A stretch of DNA of 64,000 nucleotides, from contig CAJLRL010000010.1 in the NCBI GenBank assembly GCA_905209075.1, positions 1 to 64,000 of the forward strand. The letters run 5' to 3'. The position numbers and the translations under genes were made by a program. The stretch is from an uncultured Lachnospiraceae bacterium. GTDB lineage: Bacteria; Bacillota; Clostridia; Lachnospirales; Lachnospiraceae. The notes under the pieces are model-generated. The model made no database searches and had not been told where the DNA came from. It worked only from the letters and a program-made list of their open reading frames with translations. Shown in pieces: positions 32,862 to 41,643 of this stretch (positions within the stretch are counted from its first letter, which is position 1; every line of letters starts with the position of its first letter).

Positions 32862-32921
32862 CAGATAATCATTATGGTAGAGAACACAATCTGATGAGCC
32901 GGTAAATTTATGTTTTACATT

Positions 32922-33830
32922 TTAACGGGTGAGAATTATATTCCATACAGGTATTGTTACCATGGACAGAATAGTTGATGCAACAACAAGTTTTGTTGCA
33001 AATATTTCATCACAGCCGTATTTTGATGCGAGGATGCTTGTGGTGGCACCGGCAGGCATTGCCGTGAGAATGACACATACACCTGTGACGAGGGACGGCA
33101 CACCAAGCAGTGTACATATACCAAAAAGCACAGCAGGCATTATTATAAGACGTAGCAGACTGTAGCGCAGTACCTCAAAATTAAATAATGACATGATATC
33201 AGCATCGGCGAGTATCATTCCTATCACCATCATAGAAAAGGCAGTATTGCAGTTTCCTATGGTGGTGATTGTATTTGTGATGATCGCAGGTGGCGTCCAC
33301 TGCGATATCATAAGCAAAAGTCCGGCAAAACATGCTATTATACATGGATGAGTGACGACTTTTTTGATAGTTGCTTTCCAATCCGTGCTCTGTGTATAAA
33401 TGGCTATGCCTGATGACCACATCATTATTCTTTGAGGGATAAGAAAGATAGATGCCATTGCAAGTCCGATAGAACCGAATACTCCCTCAGCTACGGGGTT
33501 TCCTAAAAATCCTGCATTTGAGCATATGAGTCCATACTGCAGGCTCATGCGGTGTCCGAGCTGTCTTTTACTGTATAAAATTTTACCGAGTATAACACTT
33601 ACGATCTGAATGCCTATCGAGATAATAAAAACCATTCCAAACTGTTTGAAAATATTGCCATCGCAGTCTATCATGAATGATTTCACTATATTACATGGCA
33701 GAATAAGATAAATTACCAGATCATTTATGTTTTTCTGTCCTGTGGGGCTGACTATTTTAAGTTTTTTAACGAGTGCCCCTATAAAAATGAGGAGCAGCAT
33801 GGTTATTTGTAGAGTTAGAACGTTAGTCAT
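32922..33830 (-). CDS. AEC family transporter (auxin efflux carrier-like)
   Basis: A 302-residue membrane protein with about ten helices in two five-helix halves. VIYLILPCNIVKSF holds the helix-breaking Asn-Pro-Cys-like crossover of AEC carriers, and NAGFLGNPVAEGVFG and MPAGATTSILASKYGCDE are family motifs. Probable role: proton-driven export or uptake of an organic acid such as malate; the substrate is not predictable. Start 33830 chosen because GGAGG lies seven bases upstream; ATG 33836 is too close to it. Its 3' end is the sequence duplicated at 27898 and, partly, 30351. Confidence 0.9.
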   Translation of the reverse strand: MTNVLTLQITMLLLIFIGALVKKLKIVSPTGQKNINDLVIYLILPCNIVKSFMIDCDGNIFKQFGMVFIISIGIQIVSVILGKILYSKRQLGHRMSLQYGLICSNAGFLGNPVAEGVFGSIGLAMASIFLIPQRIMMWSSGIAIYTQSTDWKATIKKVVTHPCIIACFAGLLLMISQWTPPAIITNTITTIGNCNTAFSMMVIGMILADADIMSLFNFEVLRYSLLRLIIMPAVLFGICTLLGVPSLVTGVCVILTAMPAGATTSILASKYGCDEIFATKLVVASTILSMVTIPVWNIILTR

Positions 33831-34026
33831 TTTCATACCTCCGTCATATGCTAGTGGCTAAATAGCAACATGCCATTACACTAGAATCAAATAATATAAA
33901 TTTACTGAATATATACAAGCCGGTAATCATTATAATATAAAATCAGCCAAATGTTTAATAATTTTTTAAATTCATTGCACTATCAAAGGAATTAATATAG
34001 AATGAAAAAAGAAGGAGGTTTTGAGG

Positions 34027-34470
34027 ATGGAAGCATATGTCATATTCTGGCTGGCAATGATAATCTTTTTTATCGTGCTTGAGCTGTTGACTATAGGCCT
34101 TACATCAATATGGTTTGCGGCCGGTTCAATAGGAGGACTTATTGTGGCTGCACTCGGTGGAAATGTATTTATACAGGCAGCAGTTTTTTTGATAGTATCG
34201 GTTGTACTGCTATGTCTGACAAAGCCATGGGCAAAGAAATACATAAATTCCAGAGCACAAAAGACAAATGTGGATAGTCTTATAGGAAAAAAGACCATAC
34301 TGACTGAGGATATTGATAATTTAAGGCAGACCGGTAAAGCTGTCGTCATGGGACAGGAATGGACAGTGCGGACTGATAATGATGGTGTGAAAATACCAAA
34401 AGGAACATTAGTAGAAGTAATAAACGTAAGCGGTGTAAAGCTTATTGTAAAAAGAATAAAGGAGGATTAG
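34027..34470 (+). CDS. NfeD-like membrane protein
   Basis: A 147-residue protein: membrane helices at about 5-25, 28-46 and 50-68, then a cytoplasmic OB-fold domain (about 85-147, with LIGKKTILTEDID and GQEWTVRTDN). This is the short NfeD/YuaF type, which works with an SPFH protein in membrane microdomains. ATG 34027 follows GAAGGAGGTTTTGAGG. The SPFH gene begins 3 bases after its stop, confirming the pair. Confidence 0.9.
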   Translation: MEAYVIFWLAMIIFFIVLELLTIGLTSIWFAAGSIGGLIVAALGGNVFIQAAVFLIVSVVLLCLTKPWAKKYINSRAQKTNVDSLIGKKTILTEDIDNLRQTGKAVVMGQEWTVRTDNDGVKIPKGTLVEVINVSGVKLIVKRIKED

Positions 34471-34473
34471 AAA

Positions 34474-35406
34474 ATGGAGGGACTTATAGCACTCGCCATA
34501 CTTATGATTATTATAATAGTGATAATCATAAATTGTATCAAGATCGTGCCACAGGCACATGCAATGGTCATAGAAAGACTTGGAGGATATCTTACAACAT
34601 GGTCAGTAGGACTTCACTTTAAGGTACCTTTTATCGACAGGATTGCAAAAAAAGTAATTTTAAAAGAACAGGTGGTTGATTTCCCGCCACAGCCGGTTAT
34701 CACAAAAGATAACGTAACGATGCAGATTGACACGGTAGTATATTTCCAGATCACAGATCCAAAGCTTTACGCTTATGGTGTTGAAAATCCGATCATGGCT
34801 ATCGAAAATCTCACAGCTACAACACTTAGAAATATAATCGGTGATCTCGAGCTTGATGAGACACTTACAAGCCGTGAAACAATCAATACAAAGATGAGAG
34901 CGACACTTGATGTGGCAACAGATCCTTGGGGAATCAAGGTAAACCGTGTAGAGCTTAAAAACATCATCCCGCCTAAGGCAATCCAGGATGCAATGGAGAA
35001 ACAGATGAAAGCCGAGCGTGAAAGACGAGAAGCTATCCTTCGTGCAGAGGGAGAAAAGAAATCCACAATTCTTGTCGCAGAAGGTAATAAAGAATCCGTT
35101 ATCCTTGATGCAGAGGCAGAGAAGCAGGCTGCTATCCTTCGTGCAGAAGCAAAGAAGGAAGCAACAATTCAGGAGGCAGCAGGTCAGGCAGAAGCTATTC
35201 TTAAGATCCAGCAGGCTAATGCAGATGGTCTTCGCATGTTAAAAGAAGCAAATCCTGATAATGCGGTACTCCAGATCAAGAGTCTTGAAGCATTTGCAAA
35301 GGCTGCGGACGGAAAAGCTACAAAGATCATAATTCCTTCAGAAATACAGGGAATAGCTGGTCTTACAAAATCCATTGCAGAGATTGCATCAGACAAACAG
35401 GAATAA
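34474..35406 (+). CDS. SPFH/Band 7 (stomatin-like) protein
   Basis: A 310-residue protein with one N-terminal membrane helix (about 3-22), an SPFH/Band 7 domain (about 25-180, VPQAHAMVIERLGGYLTTW, then VDFPPQPVITKDNVTMQIDTVVYF split by normal family variation) and a long Ala/Glu-rich coiled coil (about 180-260) with repeats of 'ILRAEGEKK/ILVAEGNKE'. It assembles in rings at the membrane and, with the NfeD partner upstream, organises membrane domains or restrains a protease such as FtsH (family knowledge). Ends in a strong terminator. Confidence 0.94.
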   Translation: MEGLIALAILMIIIIVIIINCIKIVPQAHAMVIERLGGYLTTWSVGLHFKVPFIDRIAKKVILKEQVVDFPPQPVITKDNVTMQIDTVVYFQITDPKLYAYGVENPIMAIENLTATTLRNIIGDLELDETLTSRETINTKMRATLDVATDPWGIKVNRVELKNIIPPKAIQDAMEKQMKAERERREAILRAEGEKKSTILVAEGNKESVILDAEAEKQAAILRAEAKKEATIQEAAGQAEAILKIQQANADGLRMLKEANPDNAVLQIKSLEAFAKAADGKATKIIIPSEIQGIAGLTKSIAEIASDKQE

Positions 35407-35418
35407 GTCAGACATAAC

Positions 35419-35462
35419 AAAAGTTCTCATTTGGCATAAACCACTAAATGAGAACTTTTTTC
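35419..35462 (+). terminator. Terminator of nfeD-SPFH
   Basis: AAAGTTCTCATTT pairs with AAATGAGAACTTT around a 12-base loop, then a T-run. Confidence 0.92.
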
Positions 35463-35526
35463 TTTTTGTTTTCTTTGTACGCACAAAGTGGTATACTCTC
35501 TAGTAGGTGTATATAAAGGAGACATA

Positions 35527-37581
35527 ATGAAGAAAAAGAAAATCAAATTTAAAGGGCGTTTGCGCAATTATATGTGCTGGCCTTTGTATTTTACTATAGT
35601 CTGGGTCTGCGCAGATGCGACAGCATTTACCTATGACAAAAAGCTTGGAACCTGTCTGACAGGATTTACAGTAGTTTATCTGGCGCTTGTATTGTGTTTA
35701 TACTTTAAATGCAAAAATATCGTGGTGGGTGAGCTTATCAACTTTGCCACAAAATATTCGATCGTACAAAAGAAGCTTCTTAATGAGTTTGAGATTCCGT
35801 ATGCATTGTTGGAGCGTTCAGGAAAGATTTTGTGGATGAACGAAAAATTTTCTGAAAAAATGGACATTAACAAAAATTACCATAAATCGATAACCACACT
35901 GTTTCCGACAGTGACGAGAGAGTTTCTTGCGAAGAGCGAAGATGTGTCAGACTTAAGAATCGAAAATGATGATTGTGTAGTAAGGCTTATGCTCAACAGG
36001 ATATATTTCGATTCGGTAGCTGATGAAAATGAAATAATCGATGCTGAAGGAGCGGACGAATTCCTCACTGCACTATATGTGTTTGATGAGACAGAATTAC
36101 ACAGCTACAAAAAAGAAATAGAAGAACAGAAACAGGTATGTTCACTTGTCTATATTGATAACTATGATGAAGCATTAGACAGTATAGAGGATGTAAAACG
36201 TTCATTACTTGTTGCCCTTATCGACCGCCGTGTCAACCAGTATTTTGCAAAATACGACGGACTTGTCAGAAAAATAGAAACTGATAAGTACTTTGTAGTA
36301 TTTAAATATAAATATCTACAGCAGATGAAAGATGACAAATTCAAGGTGCTTGATGAGGTAAAAGCCATAAAGGTTGGAAACGAGATGGCGGTTACACTCA
36401 GCATAGGAATCGGAATTAAGAGCGATAAATATAACGAGAACTACGAATATGCCAGAAATGCCATAGATCTTGCACTAGGACGAGGTGGAGATCAGGTTGT
36501 GATCAAAAACAAAGATGACATATCTTACATAGGCGGCAAGTCTAAGCAGGTAGAGAGCAAAACCCGTGTAAAAGCAAGGGTAAAAGCCCAGGCTCTGCAG
36601 GAGATAATAGAGACATGTGAGAATGTCCTTATCATGGGACACAGTATAACGGATGTAGATTCGCTTGGTGCAGGGGTCGGCATATACTGCGCAGCAAAAA
36701 GCATCGACAAAAAGGCACAGATAGTAATAAATGATCCTACAAGTTCGGTACGTCCGCTTCTGGAAACATTTACAACAGAAAAAGGCTATCCGGATGATAT
36801 GTTTATAAACAGTGCCGAGGCACTTGAGATGGTCAGCCGTGACACTCTTGTCATGGTGGTTGATACAAACAGACCAAGTTATACAGAATGTCCGGATCTG
36901 CTCAAGCGTACAGACAAGATAGTTGTCTTTGACCATCACAGACAAAATAGCGAGATAATAGAAAACCCTACACTCTCGTACATTGAACCATATGCATCAA
37001 GCGCATGTGAGATGGTTGCAGAAGTTTTACAGTATTTTAACGATGGAATAAAGATAAATGCAACAGAAGCTGATTGTATTTATGCAGGAATACTCATAGA
37101 TACAAATAATTTTATGACAAAAACAGGTGTAAGGACATTTGAGGCAGCTGCATTCTTAAAGAGATCAGGAGCAGAGGTTACAAGAGTAAGAAAGATGCTT
37201 CGAAATGATATGGCATGCTATAAGGCGAGAGCCGAAGCTGTGCGGCATGCTGAAGTATACAGAGGAGCATTTGCAATTTCAGTCTGCCCGAGCGAAAATG
37301 TAGAAAGTCCGACAATAGTCGGCGCACAGGCTGCAAACGAACTTTTAAACATAATAGGAATCAAAGCATCGTTTGTACTTACAGAATATAACGGAAAAAT
37401 ATATATAAGCAGCAGATCAATTGATGAGATAAATGTGCAGCTGATCATGGAAAAATTAGGAGGCGGAGGTCATCTTAATGTTGCCGGGGCACAGCTTAGC
37501 GATTGTACAGTTGTTCAGGCAAAACACATGATCCAGGATACAATTGATGAAATGCTCAAAGAAGGAGACATAGAAGAATGA
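35527..37581 (+). CDS. gdpP: Cyclic-di-AMP phosphodiesterase
   Basis: A 684-residue membrane enzyme that hydrolyses c-di-AMP to pApA. Two N-terminal helices (about 12-58) are followed by a degenerate PAS domain (about 75-150), a degenerate GGDEF domain (about 170-320, with VTLSIGIGI) and a DHH/DHHA1 catalytic module (about 345-680): GHSITDVDSLGAGVG, VVDTNR, VFDHHRQN and GGGGHLNVAGAQL hold the metal ligands. ATG 35527 follows AAAGGAGACATA; the frame upstream from 35488 is untranslated leader. The stop overlaps rplI by 4 bases, in the conserved gdpP-rplI-dnaB order. It sets c-di-AMP, which in turn controls K+ transport (ktrA in this window). Confidence 0.95.
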   Translation: MKKKKIKFKGRLRNYMCWPLYFTIVWVCADATAFTYDKKLGTCLTGFTVVYLALVLCLYFKCKNIVVGELINFATKYSIVQKKLLNEFEIPYALLERSGKILWMNEKFSEKMDINKNYHKSITTLFPTVTREFLAKSEDVSDLRIENDDCVVRLMLNRIYFDSVADENEIIDAEGADEFLTALYVFDETELHSYKKEIEEQKQVCSLVYIDNYDEALDSIEDVKRSLLVALIDRRVNQYFAKYDGLVRKIETDKYFVVFKYKYLQQMKDDKFKVLDEVKAIKVGNEMAVTLSIGIGIKSDKYNENYEYARNAIDLALGRGGDQVVIKNKDDISYIGGKSKQVESKTRVKARVKAQALQEIIETCENVLIMGHSITDVDSLGAGVGIYCAAKSIDKKAQIVINDPTSSVRPLLETFTTEKGYPDDMFINSAEALEMVSRDTLVMVVDTNRPSYTECPDLLKRTDKIVVFDHHRQNSEIIENPTLSYIEPYASSACEMVAEVLQYFNDGIKINATEADCIYAGILIDTNNFMTKTGVRTFEAAAFLKRSGAEVTRVRKMLRNDMACYKARAEAVRHAEVYRGAFAISVCPSENVESPTIVGAQAANELLNIIGIKASFVLTEYNGKIYISSRSIDEINVQLIMEKLGGGGHLNVAGAQLSDCTVVQAKHMIQDTIDEMLKEGDIEE

Positions 37582-38024
37582 AAGTAATTTTATTACAGGA
37601 TGTAAAGGCTCTCGGAAAGAAGGGCGATATCGTAAACGTAAATGATGGATATGCAAGAAATGCAATCATACCTAAAAAGCTTGGTTTAGAGGCTACACCT
37701 AAGAACATGAATGATTTAAAATTACAGAATAAGCATGCCGACAAGGTTGCACAGGAAAACTATGAGAATGCATTAGAACTCAAAAAGACAATAGAGAATT
37801 CAAAAGTAGTTGTAAAGCTCCGCTCAGGCGAAGGTGGAAAAACATTCGGTTCAGTTTCTACAAAAGAAATATCCGCAGCGGCAAAGGAACAGTGTGGACT
37901 TGACATCGAGAAAAAGAAAATGCAGCTTACAGAGTCAATAAAAGCGCTTGGTTCATATGAAGTTCCTGTAAAGCTTCATCCAAAAGTTACAGCAAAACTT
38001 ACTGTTTCAGTAGTTGAGGGATAG
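37578..38024 (+). CDS. rplI: 50S ribosomal protein L9
   Basis: A 148-residue two-domain protein joined by a long helix. The N-domain MKVILLQDVKALGKKGDIVNVNDGYARN is the L9 signature; the C-domain begins around LRSGEGGKTFGSVSTKEI. Its ATG overlaps the gdpP stop (ATGA), so translation is coupled, and dnaB follows 11 bases later. Confidence 0.97.
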   Translation: MKVILLQDVKALGKKGDIVNVNDGYARNAIIPKKLGLEATPKNMNDLKLQNKHADKVAQENYENALELKKTIENSKVVVKLRSGEGGKTFGSVSTKEISAAAKEQCGLDIEKKKMQLTESIKALGSYEVPVKLHPKVTAKLTVSVVEG

Positions 38025-38035
38025 GAGGTTTTCCT

Positions 38036-39367
38036 TTGGAGGAGACACTTATAAAGAGGATAATGCCTAACAGTCTTGAGGCAGAGCAGTCGGTCGTGGG
38101 ATCGATGATCATGAGCAAGGATGCGATAGTAACAGCTAGTGAGCTTTTGATAAAGGATGATTTTTATCATAAGCAGTACGGCATAATTTTTGACACAATG
38201 GTGGAGCTTTTTACGGAGGGAATGCCTGTAGATCTTGTCACTCTGCAGAACCGCCTGAAAGAGAAGGATGTTCCGGCGGAGATACAGAGCCTTGATTTTG
38301 TCCGGAATCTTGTAACCTCGGTGCCGACATCGGCGAATATAAAATATTATGCAAACATAGTAAAAGAAAATGCCATAAAGAGAAAGCTGATCCGTGTAAC
38401 AGAAGACATTGAAAACGAATGTTATGCCGGAAAAGAATCGCTTGAGAGTGTGCTTGATAAGACGGAGCATGATGTTTTTGAACTTTTGTCTACTAGACAG
38501 ACGGGAGACTATGTCCCAATCAGGACAGTAGTAATGAACGCCCTTGAAAAAATAGAAAAAGCATCACAGCAGGAAGGAACGGTAACAGGAATCCCGACGG
38601 GATTTATCGACCTTGATTACAGAACAGCAGGACTCCAGCCATCGGATCTGGTGCTTGTTGCAGCGCGTCCTTCTATGGGAAAAACAGCTTTTGTCCTTAA
38701 TATAGCACAACATGTTGCATTTCATGCAAATATGTGCACTGCAATATTTTCTCTCGAGATGTCGAAAGAACAGCTGGTAAACCGTCTGTTCTCACTCGAA
38801 TCAAAAGTAGATGCACAGGCACTCCGTACAGGAAGCCTTTCGGATGCAGACTGGGAAAAGCTTGTTGAAGGTGCCGGGATAATCGGAGATTCCGAGCTTA
38901 TCATAGATGATACTCCCGGTATAAGTATTTCTGAGCTTAGGAGTAAATGCCGTAAATATAAGCTTGAACATGATCTTAAGCTTGTAATAATCGATTACCT
39001 TCAGTTGATGACAGGATCAGGAAGGGGAACAGAATCACGTCAGCAGGAAATATCTGATATTTCAAGATCACTGAAAGCATTGGCGAGAGAATTGTCTGTT
39101 CCGGTAGTCGCATTGTCGCAGCTTTCACGAGCAGTTGAGCAAAGACCGGATCACAGACCTATGCTTTCGGATCTTCGAGAATCGGGAGCGATCGAGCAGG
39201 ATGCCGATGTGGTAATGTTCATATATCGTGATGATTACTACAATAAGGACACTGAGCTTAAAGGAATTTCAGAAATTATCATAGCTAAGCAAAGAAACGG
39301 TCCTATCGGAACGGTAAACCTTGCATGGCTGCCGGAATACACGAAATTCGCAAATCTGGAACATTAA
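38036..39367 (+). CDS. dnaB: Replicative DNA helicase
   Basis: A 443-residue hexameric helicase. The N-terminal DnaB domain (about 5-110) starts with PNSLEAEQSVVG; the RecA-like motor has Walker A ARPSMGKTAF, the FSLEMSKEQL helix, Walker B VIIDYLQLM and the arginine-finger region LSQLSRAVEQRPDHRPMLSDLRESGAIEQDAD. No intein interrupts it. The start is a TTG at 38036 with TAGGAGG 8 bases upstream; the reading MEETLIKR then matches usual N-termini. Last gene of gdpP-rplI-dnaB. Confidence 0.96.
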   Translation: MEETLIKRIMPNSLEAEQSVVGSMIMSKDAIVTASELLIKDDFYHKQYGIIFDTMVELFTEGMPVDLVTLQNRLKEKDVPAEIQSLDFVRNLVTSVPTSANIKYYANIVKENAIKRKLIRVTEDIENECYAGKESLESVLDKTEHDVFELLSTRQTGDYVPIRTVVMNALEKIEKASQQEGTVTGIPTGFIDLDYRTAGLQPSDLVLVAARPSMGKTAFVLNIAQHVAFHANMCTAIFSLEMSKEQLVNRLFSLESKVDAQALRTGSLSDADWEKLVEGAGIIGDSELIIDDTPGISISELRSKCRKYKLEHDLKLVIIDYLQLMTGSGRGTESRQQEISDISRSLKALARELSVPVVALSQLSRAVEQRPDHRPMLSDLRESGAIEQDADVVMFIYRDDYYNKDTELKGISEIIIAKQRNGPIGTVNLAWLPEYTKFANLEH

Positions 39368-39380
39368 TATACTTATTATG

Positions 39381-39430
39381 AAAAACCGTAAAGATGATGT
39401 TGTAAGCCAATATCCACTTTACGGTTTTTA
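39381..39430 (+). terminator. Terminator of gdpP-rplI-dnaB
   Basis: AAAAACCGTAAAG pairs with CTTTACGGTTTTT around a loop of about 24 bases. Confidence 0.85.
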
Positions 39431-39463
39431 TATATATTGTCGAAATAATACGACTAAAAAGGT

Positions 39464-39492
39464 TTGAATGTGCGGATGATAAGAACTATAAT
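39464..39492 (+). promoter_or_regulatory. Promoter of the MerR-family gene
   Basis: TTGAAT (39464-39469), 17-base spacer, TATAAT (39487-39492), about 60 bases before the start codon. Confidence 0.75.
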
Positions 39493-39552
39493 TTATATGA
39501 AACATAGTAACTGTTTATTACAGATACGGTATATAAAAAGGAGGATGCCAGG

Positions 39553-40089
39553 TTGGAAAAGGTACGTTACATGATCTCTGATGCAGCAGCTGCTGTAAAT
39601 GTAGAGACACATGTTTTACGTTACTGGGAAGATGAACTCGGCCTTTTAGTTCCAAGAAACGAAATGGGACACCGATACTATACTAGAGAAAATATACAGG
39701 AATTTCAAAAGATCAAAGAATTGAAGGAAAAAGGATATCAGCTCCGTGCAATTAAAAGCATCCTTCATGGAGAAGGTGAGAGTATGCCAAACGTGTCACC
39801 GATGCGGACGCCGGAGGCAAGAATGGACGAATTCAGGGAACTTATGGCGGGTATAGTGGGGAATGCGATTGCCCAGAATAATGAAGAACTGAGTATGCAG
39901 ATAACAACAGAGGTACAGGAAAAAATATTAAAAGAGATAAACTATCTGATGAGAGAACAGGATAACCAGCAGGAAGAACGTTTCAAGAAGCTTGACAGTG
40001 CGATACGTGGAAATATAAGAAAAAAACCACTTCTTTTCAGGAAACATGAAAAAAAGGACAAGCTTAAGCCTGTACATATAGTAGAATAA
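39553..40089 (+). CDS. MerR-family transcriptional regulator
   Basis: A 178-residue regulator. The N-terminal winged helix (residues ~5-73: MISDAAAAVNVETHVLRYWEDE, GHRYYTRENIQEFQKIKEL) is of the MerR type; a helical stretch (about 95-150) can form the dimer coiled coil, and the tail is very basic (KKPLLFRKHEKKDKLK). No cysteine or effector-binding domain is visible, so a metal or drug sensor role is unlikely; it resembles the CarA/RacA-like short MerR proteins. The start is TTG 39553 following AAAAGGAGGATGCCAGG. Confidence 0.85.
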   Translation: MEKVRYMISDAAAAVNVETHVLRYWEDELGLLVPRNEMGHRYYTRENIQEFQKIKELKEKGYQLRAIKSILHGEGESMPNVSPMRTPEARMDEFRELMAGIVGNAIAQNNEELSMQITTEVQEKILKEINYLMREQDNQQEERFKKLDSAIRGNIRKKPLLFRKHEKKDKLKPVHIVE

Positions 40090-40110
40090 AGAATATAAAA
40101 GACAATATAA

Positions 40111-40144
40111 AAAAGGCGACCACCTCTGAGGCGGCCGCTTTTTA
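40111..40144. terminator. Terminator between MerR gene and ferredoxin gene
   Basis: AAAAGGCGACCACCTC pairs, with G-U pairs, to GAGGCGGCCGCTTTT around a single-base loop and ends in a T-run. Confidence 0.75.
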
Positions 40145-40172
40145 ATTTACTTAGCGTTATGCATGGCTGAAA

Positions 40173-40343
40173 TTAGCCCTGGCTGATTGCTCCAGTTGGG
40201 CAAACACCAGCACATGTACCGCAATCAAGACAAGAATCTGCATCGATTACGTACTGTGAATCTCCAGCAGAGATAGCTCCTACTGGGCACTCACCAGCAC
40301 ATGTACCACAGCTAACGCATGAATCAGAAATTACGTATGCCAT
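40173..40343 (-). CDS. 2[4Fe-4S] ferredoxin
   Basis: A 56-residue clostridial-type ferredoxin too short for ordinary length cut-offs. Two cluster motifs are complete and arranged in internal twofold symmetry: CVSCGTCAGECP (Cys9, 12, 15, 19) and CLDCGTCAGVCP (Cys38, 41, 44, 48). MAYVISDSC is the standard start. AAGGAGGATTTCATT precedes the ATG at 40343. It transfers low-potential electrons between cytoplasmic oxidoreductases. It is monocistronic on the minus strand. Confidence 0.96.
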   Translation of the reverse strand: MAYVISDSCVSCGTCAGECPVGAISAGDSQYVIDADSCLDCGTCAGVCPTGAISQG

Positions 40344-40464
40344 AATGAAATCCTCCTTATAAAATAATGATCATTATCCGCCACCATTGGCTTAATCGAA
40401 TTGTATTACAAATCATATCCTTTTTCAAGTAATCATCACTTTGTTTTTAGTTTAGCACAATTTC

Positions 40465-40493
40465 TTGAAAAGTAGCACTTACTATTATATAAT
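40465..40493 (+). promoter_or_regulatory. Promoter of tsaC
   Basis: TTGAAA (40465-40470), 17-base spacer, TATAAT (40488-40493), 70 bases upstream of the tsaC start. Confidence 0.75.
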
Positions 40494-40564
40494 AATAACA
40501 GTATGTGTGGATGAAAGATTATGATAAAACAGACCATACAGATATATATTGACAGAGGCAGAAC

Positions 40565-41620
40565 ATGGATACAGAAATAATAAAAATAAATAAAGACGAT
40601 ATAGACGAAAAACTGATGGAGCATGCAGGCGAGCTTATAGCAAAAGGCGAGCTTGTGGCTTTTCCTACAGAGACTGTATACGGACTGGGAGGGGATGCCC
40701 TGGATCCTGAAGCGTCAAGGAAGATTTATGCCGCAAAAGGCCGCCCGTCAGACAATCCTCTGATAGTACATATATCAGAATTTTCAGACCTTAAAAGAAT
40801 TGCAAAAACGATCCCGCCCGAAGCAAAAAAATTATCAGATGCATTCTGGCCGGGACCACTTACTATGATCCTTGAAAAAAGTGAGGCGGTTCCTGATGCG
40901 ACGACCGGTGGAATGGATACTGTTGCGATAAGGATGCCGAATCATCCAGTGGCACTTGATCTTATCCGAAAAAGCGGATGTCTTATTGCAGCGCCAAGCG
41001 CGAATACGTCAGGACGTCCAAGTCCGACAGAGGCTTCACATGTAGCAGAGGATCTCTCAGGTAAAATAGCGATGATAGTTGATGGGGGACCGGTTGGAAT
41101 CGGAATAGAGTCTACTATAATAGACTTGACAGAGTCTGTGCCTATGGTATTAAGACCGGGCTACATTACGCCAGATATGCTTTCAGATGTTCTGGGTGTA
41201 GAGGTGGTGATCGATCCGGGAATAATAGCAGCAGACGACACAAGAAAGCCAAAGGCTCCGGGCATGAAATACAAACATTATGCGCCAAAAGCAGATATGG
41301 TTATTGTTGACGGGCCAAAGGAAAAGGTTTTACAGAAAATAAATTCACTTGTAATAGATAACAGACAAGAGGGAAAAAGGGTTGCAGTAATTGCAACAGA
41401 AGAGACAAAAGAAAGCTATGATGCGGATGTTGTGCTTTCGATGGGAAGCAGAAGAGATGAGGATTCCATTGCACAGCATTTGTATAAAATACTCAGAGAA
41501 TGTGATGATCTGGATGTCGAAAAAATATTTTCAGAAAGTTTTTCTACACCGAGGATTGGGCAGGCTATAATGAACAGAATGCTTAAAGCAGCAGGACATC
41601 ACGTGATCAATTTGGATTAA
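40565..41620 (+). CDS. tsaC: L-threonylcarbamoyladenylate synthase (Sua5/YwlC)
   Basis: A 351-residue enzyme that makes threonylcarbamoyl-AMP from Thr, bicarbonate and ATP for the t6A37 modification of ANN-decoding tRNAs. The YrdC domain (about 1-205) contains GELVAFPTETVYGLGGDA, KGRPSDNPLIVHI and APSANTSGRPSPT; the C-terminal Sua5 domain (about 235-350, after PGMKYKHYAPKADM) makes it the long form. ATG 40565 follows GAGGCAGAAC. It heads a cluster with ywlE-like, upp and comEB genes, the usual Firmicutes order. Confidence 0.95.
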   Translation: MDTEIIKINKDDIDEKLMEHAGELIAKGELVAFPTETVYGLGGDALDPEASRKIYAAKGRPSDNPLIVHISEFSDLKRIAKTIPPEAKKLSDAFWPGPLTMILEKSEAVPDATTGGMDTVAIRMPNHPVALDLIRKSGCLIAAPSANTSGRPSPTEASHVAEDLSGKIAMIVDGGPVGIGIESTIIDLTESVPMVLRPGYITPDMLSDVLGVEVVIDPGIIAADDTRKPKAPGMKYKHYAPKADMVIVDGPKEKVLQKINSLVIDNRQEGKRVAVIATEETKESYDADVVLSMGSRRDEDSIAQHLYKILRECDDLDVEKIFSESFSTPRIGQAIMNRMLKAAGHHVINLD

Positions 41621-41643
41621 GAGCTAAAATTGGGAGGCAGAAA

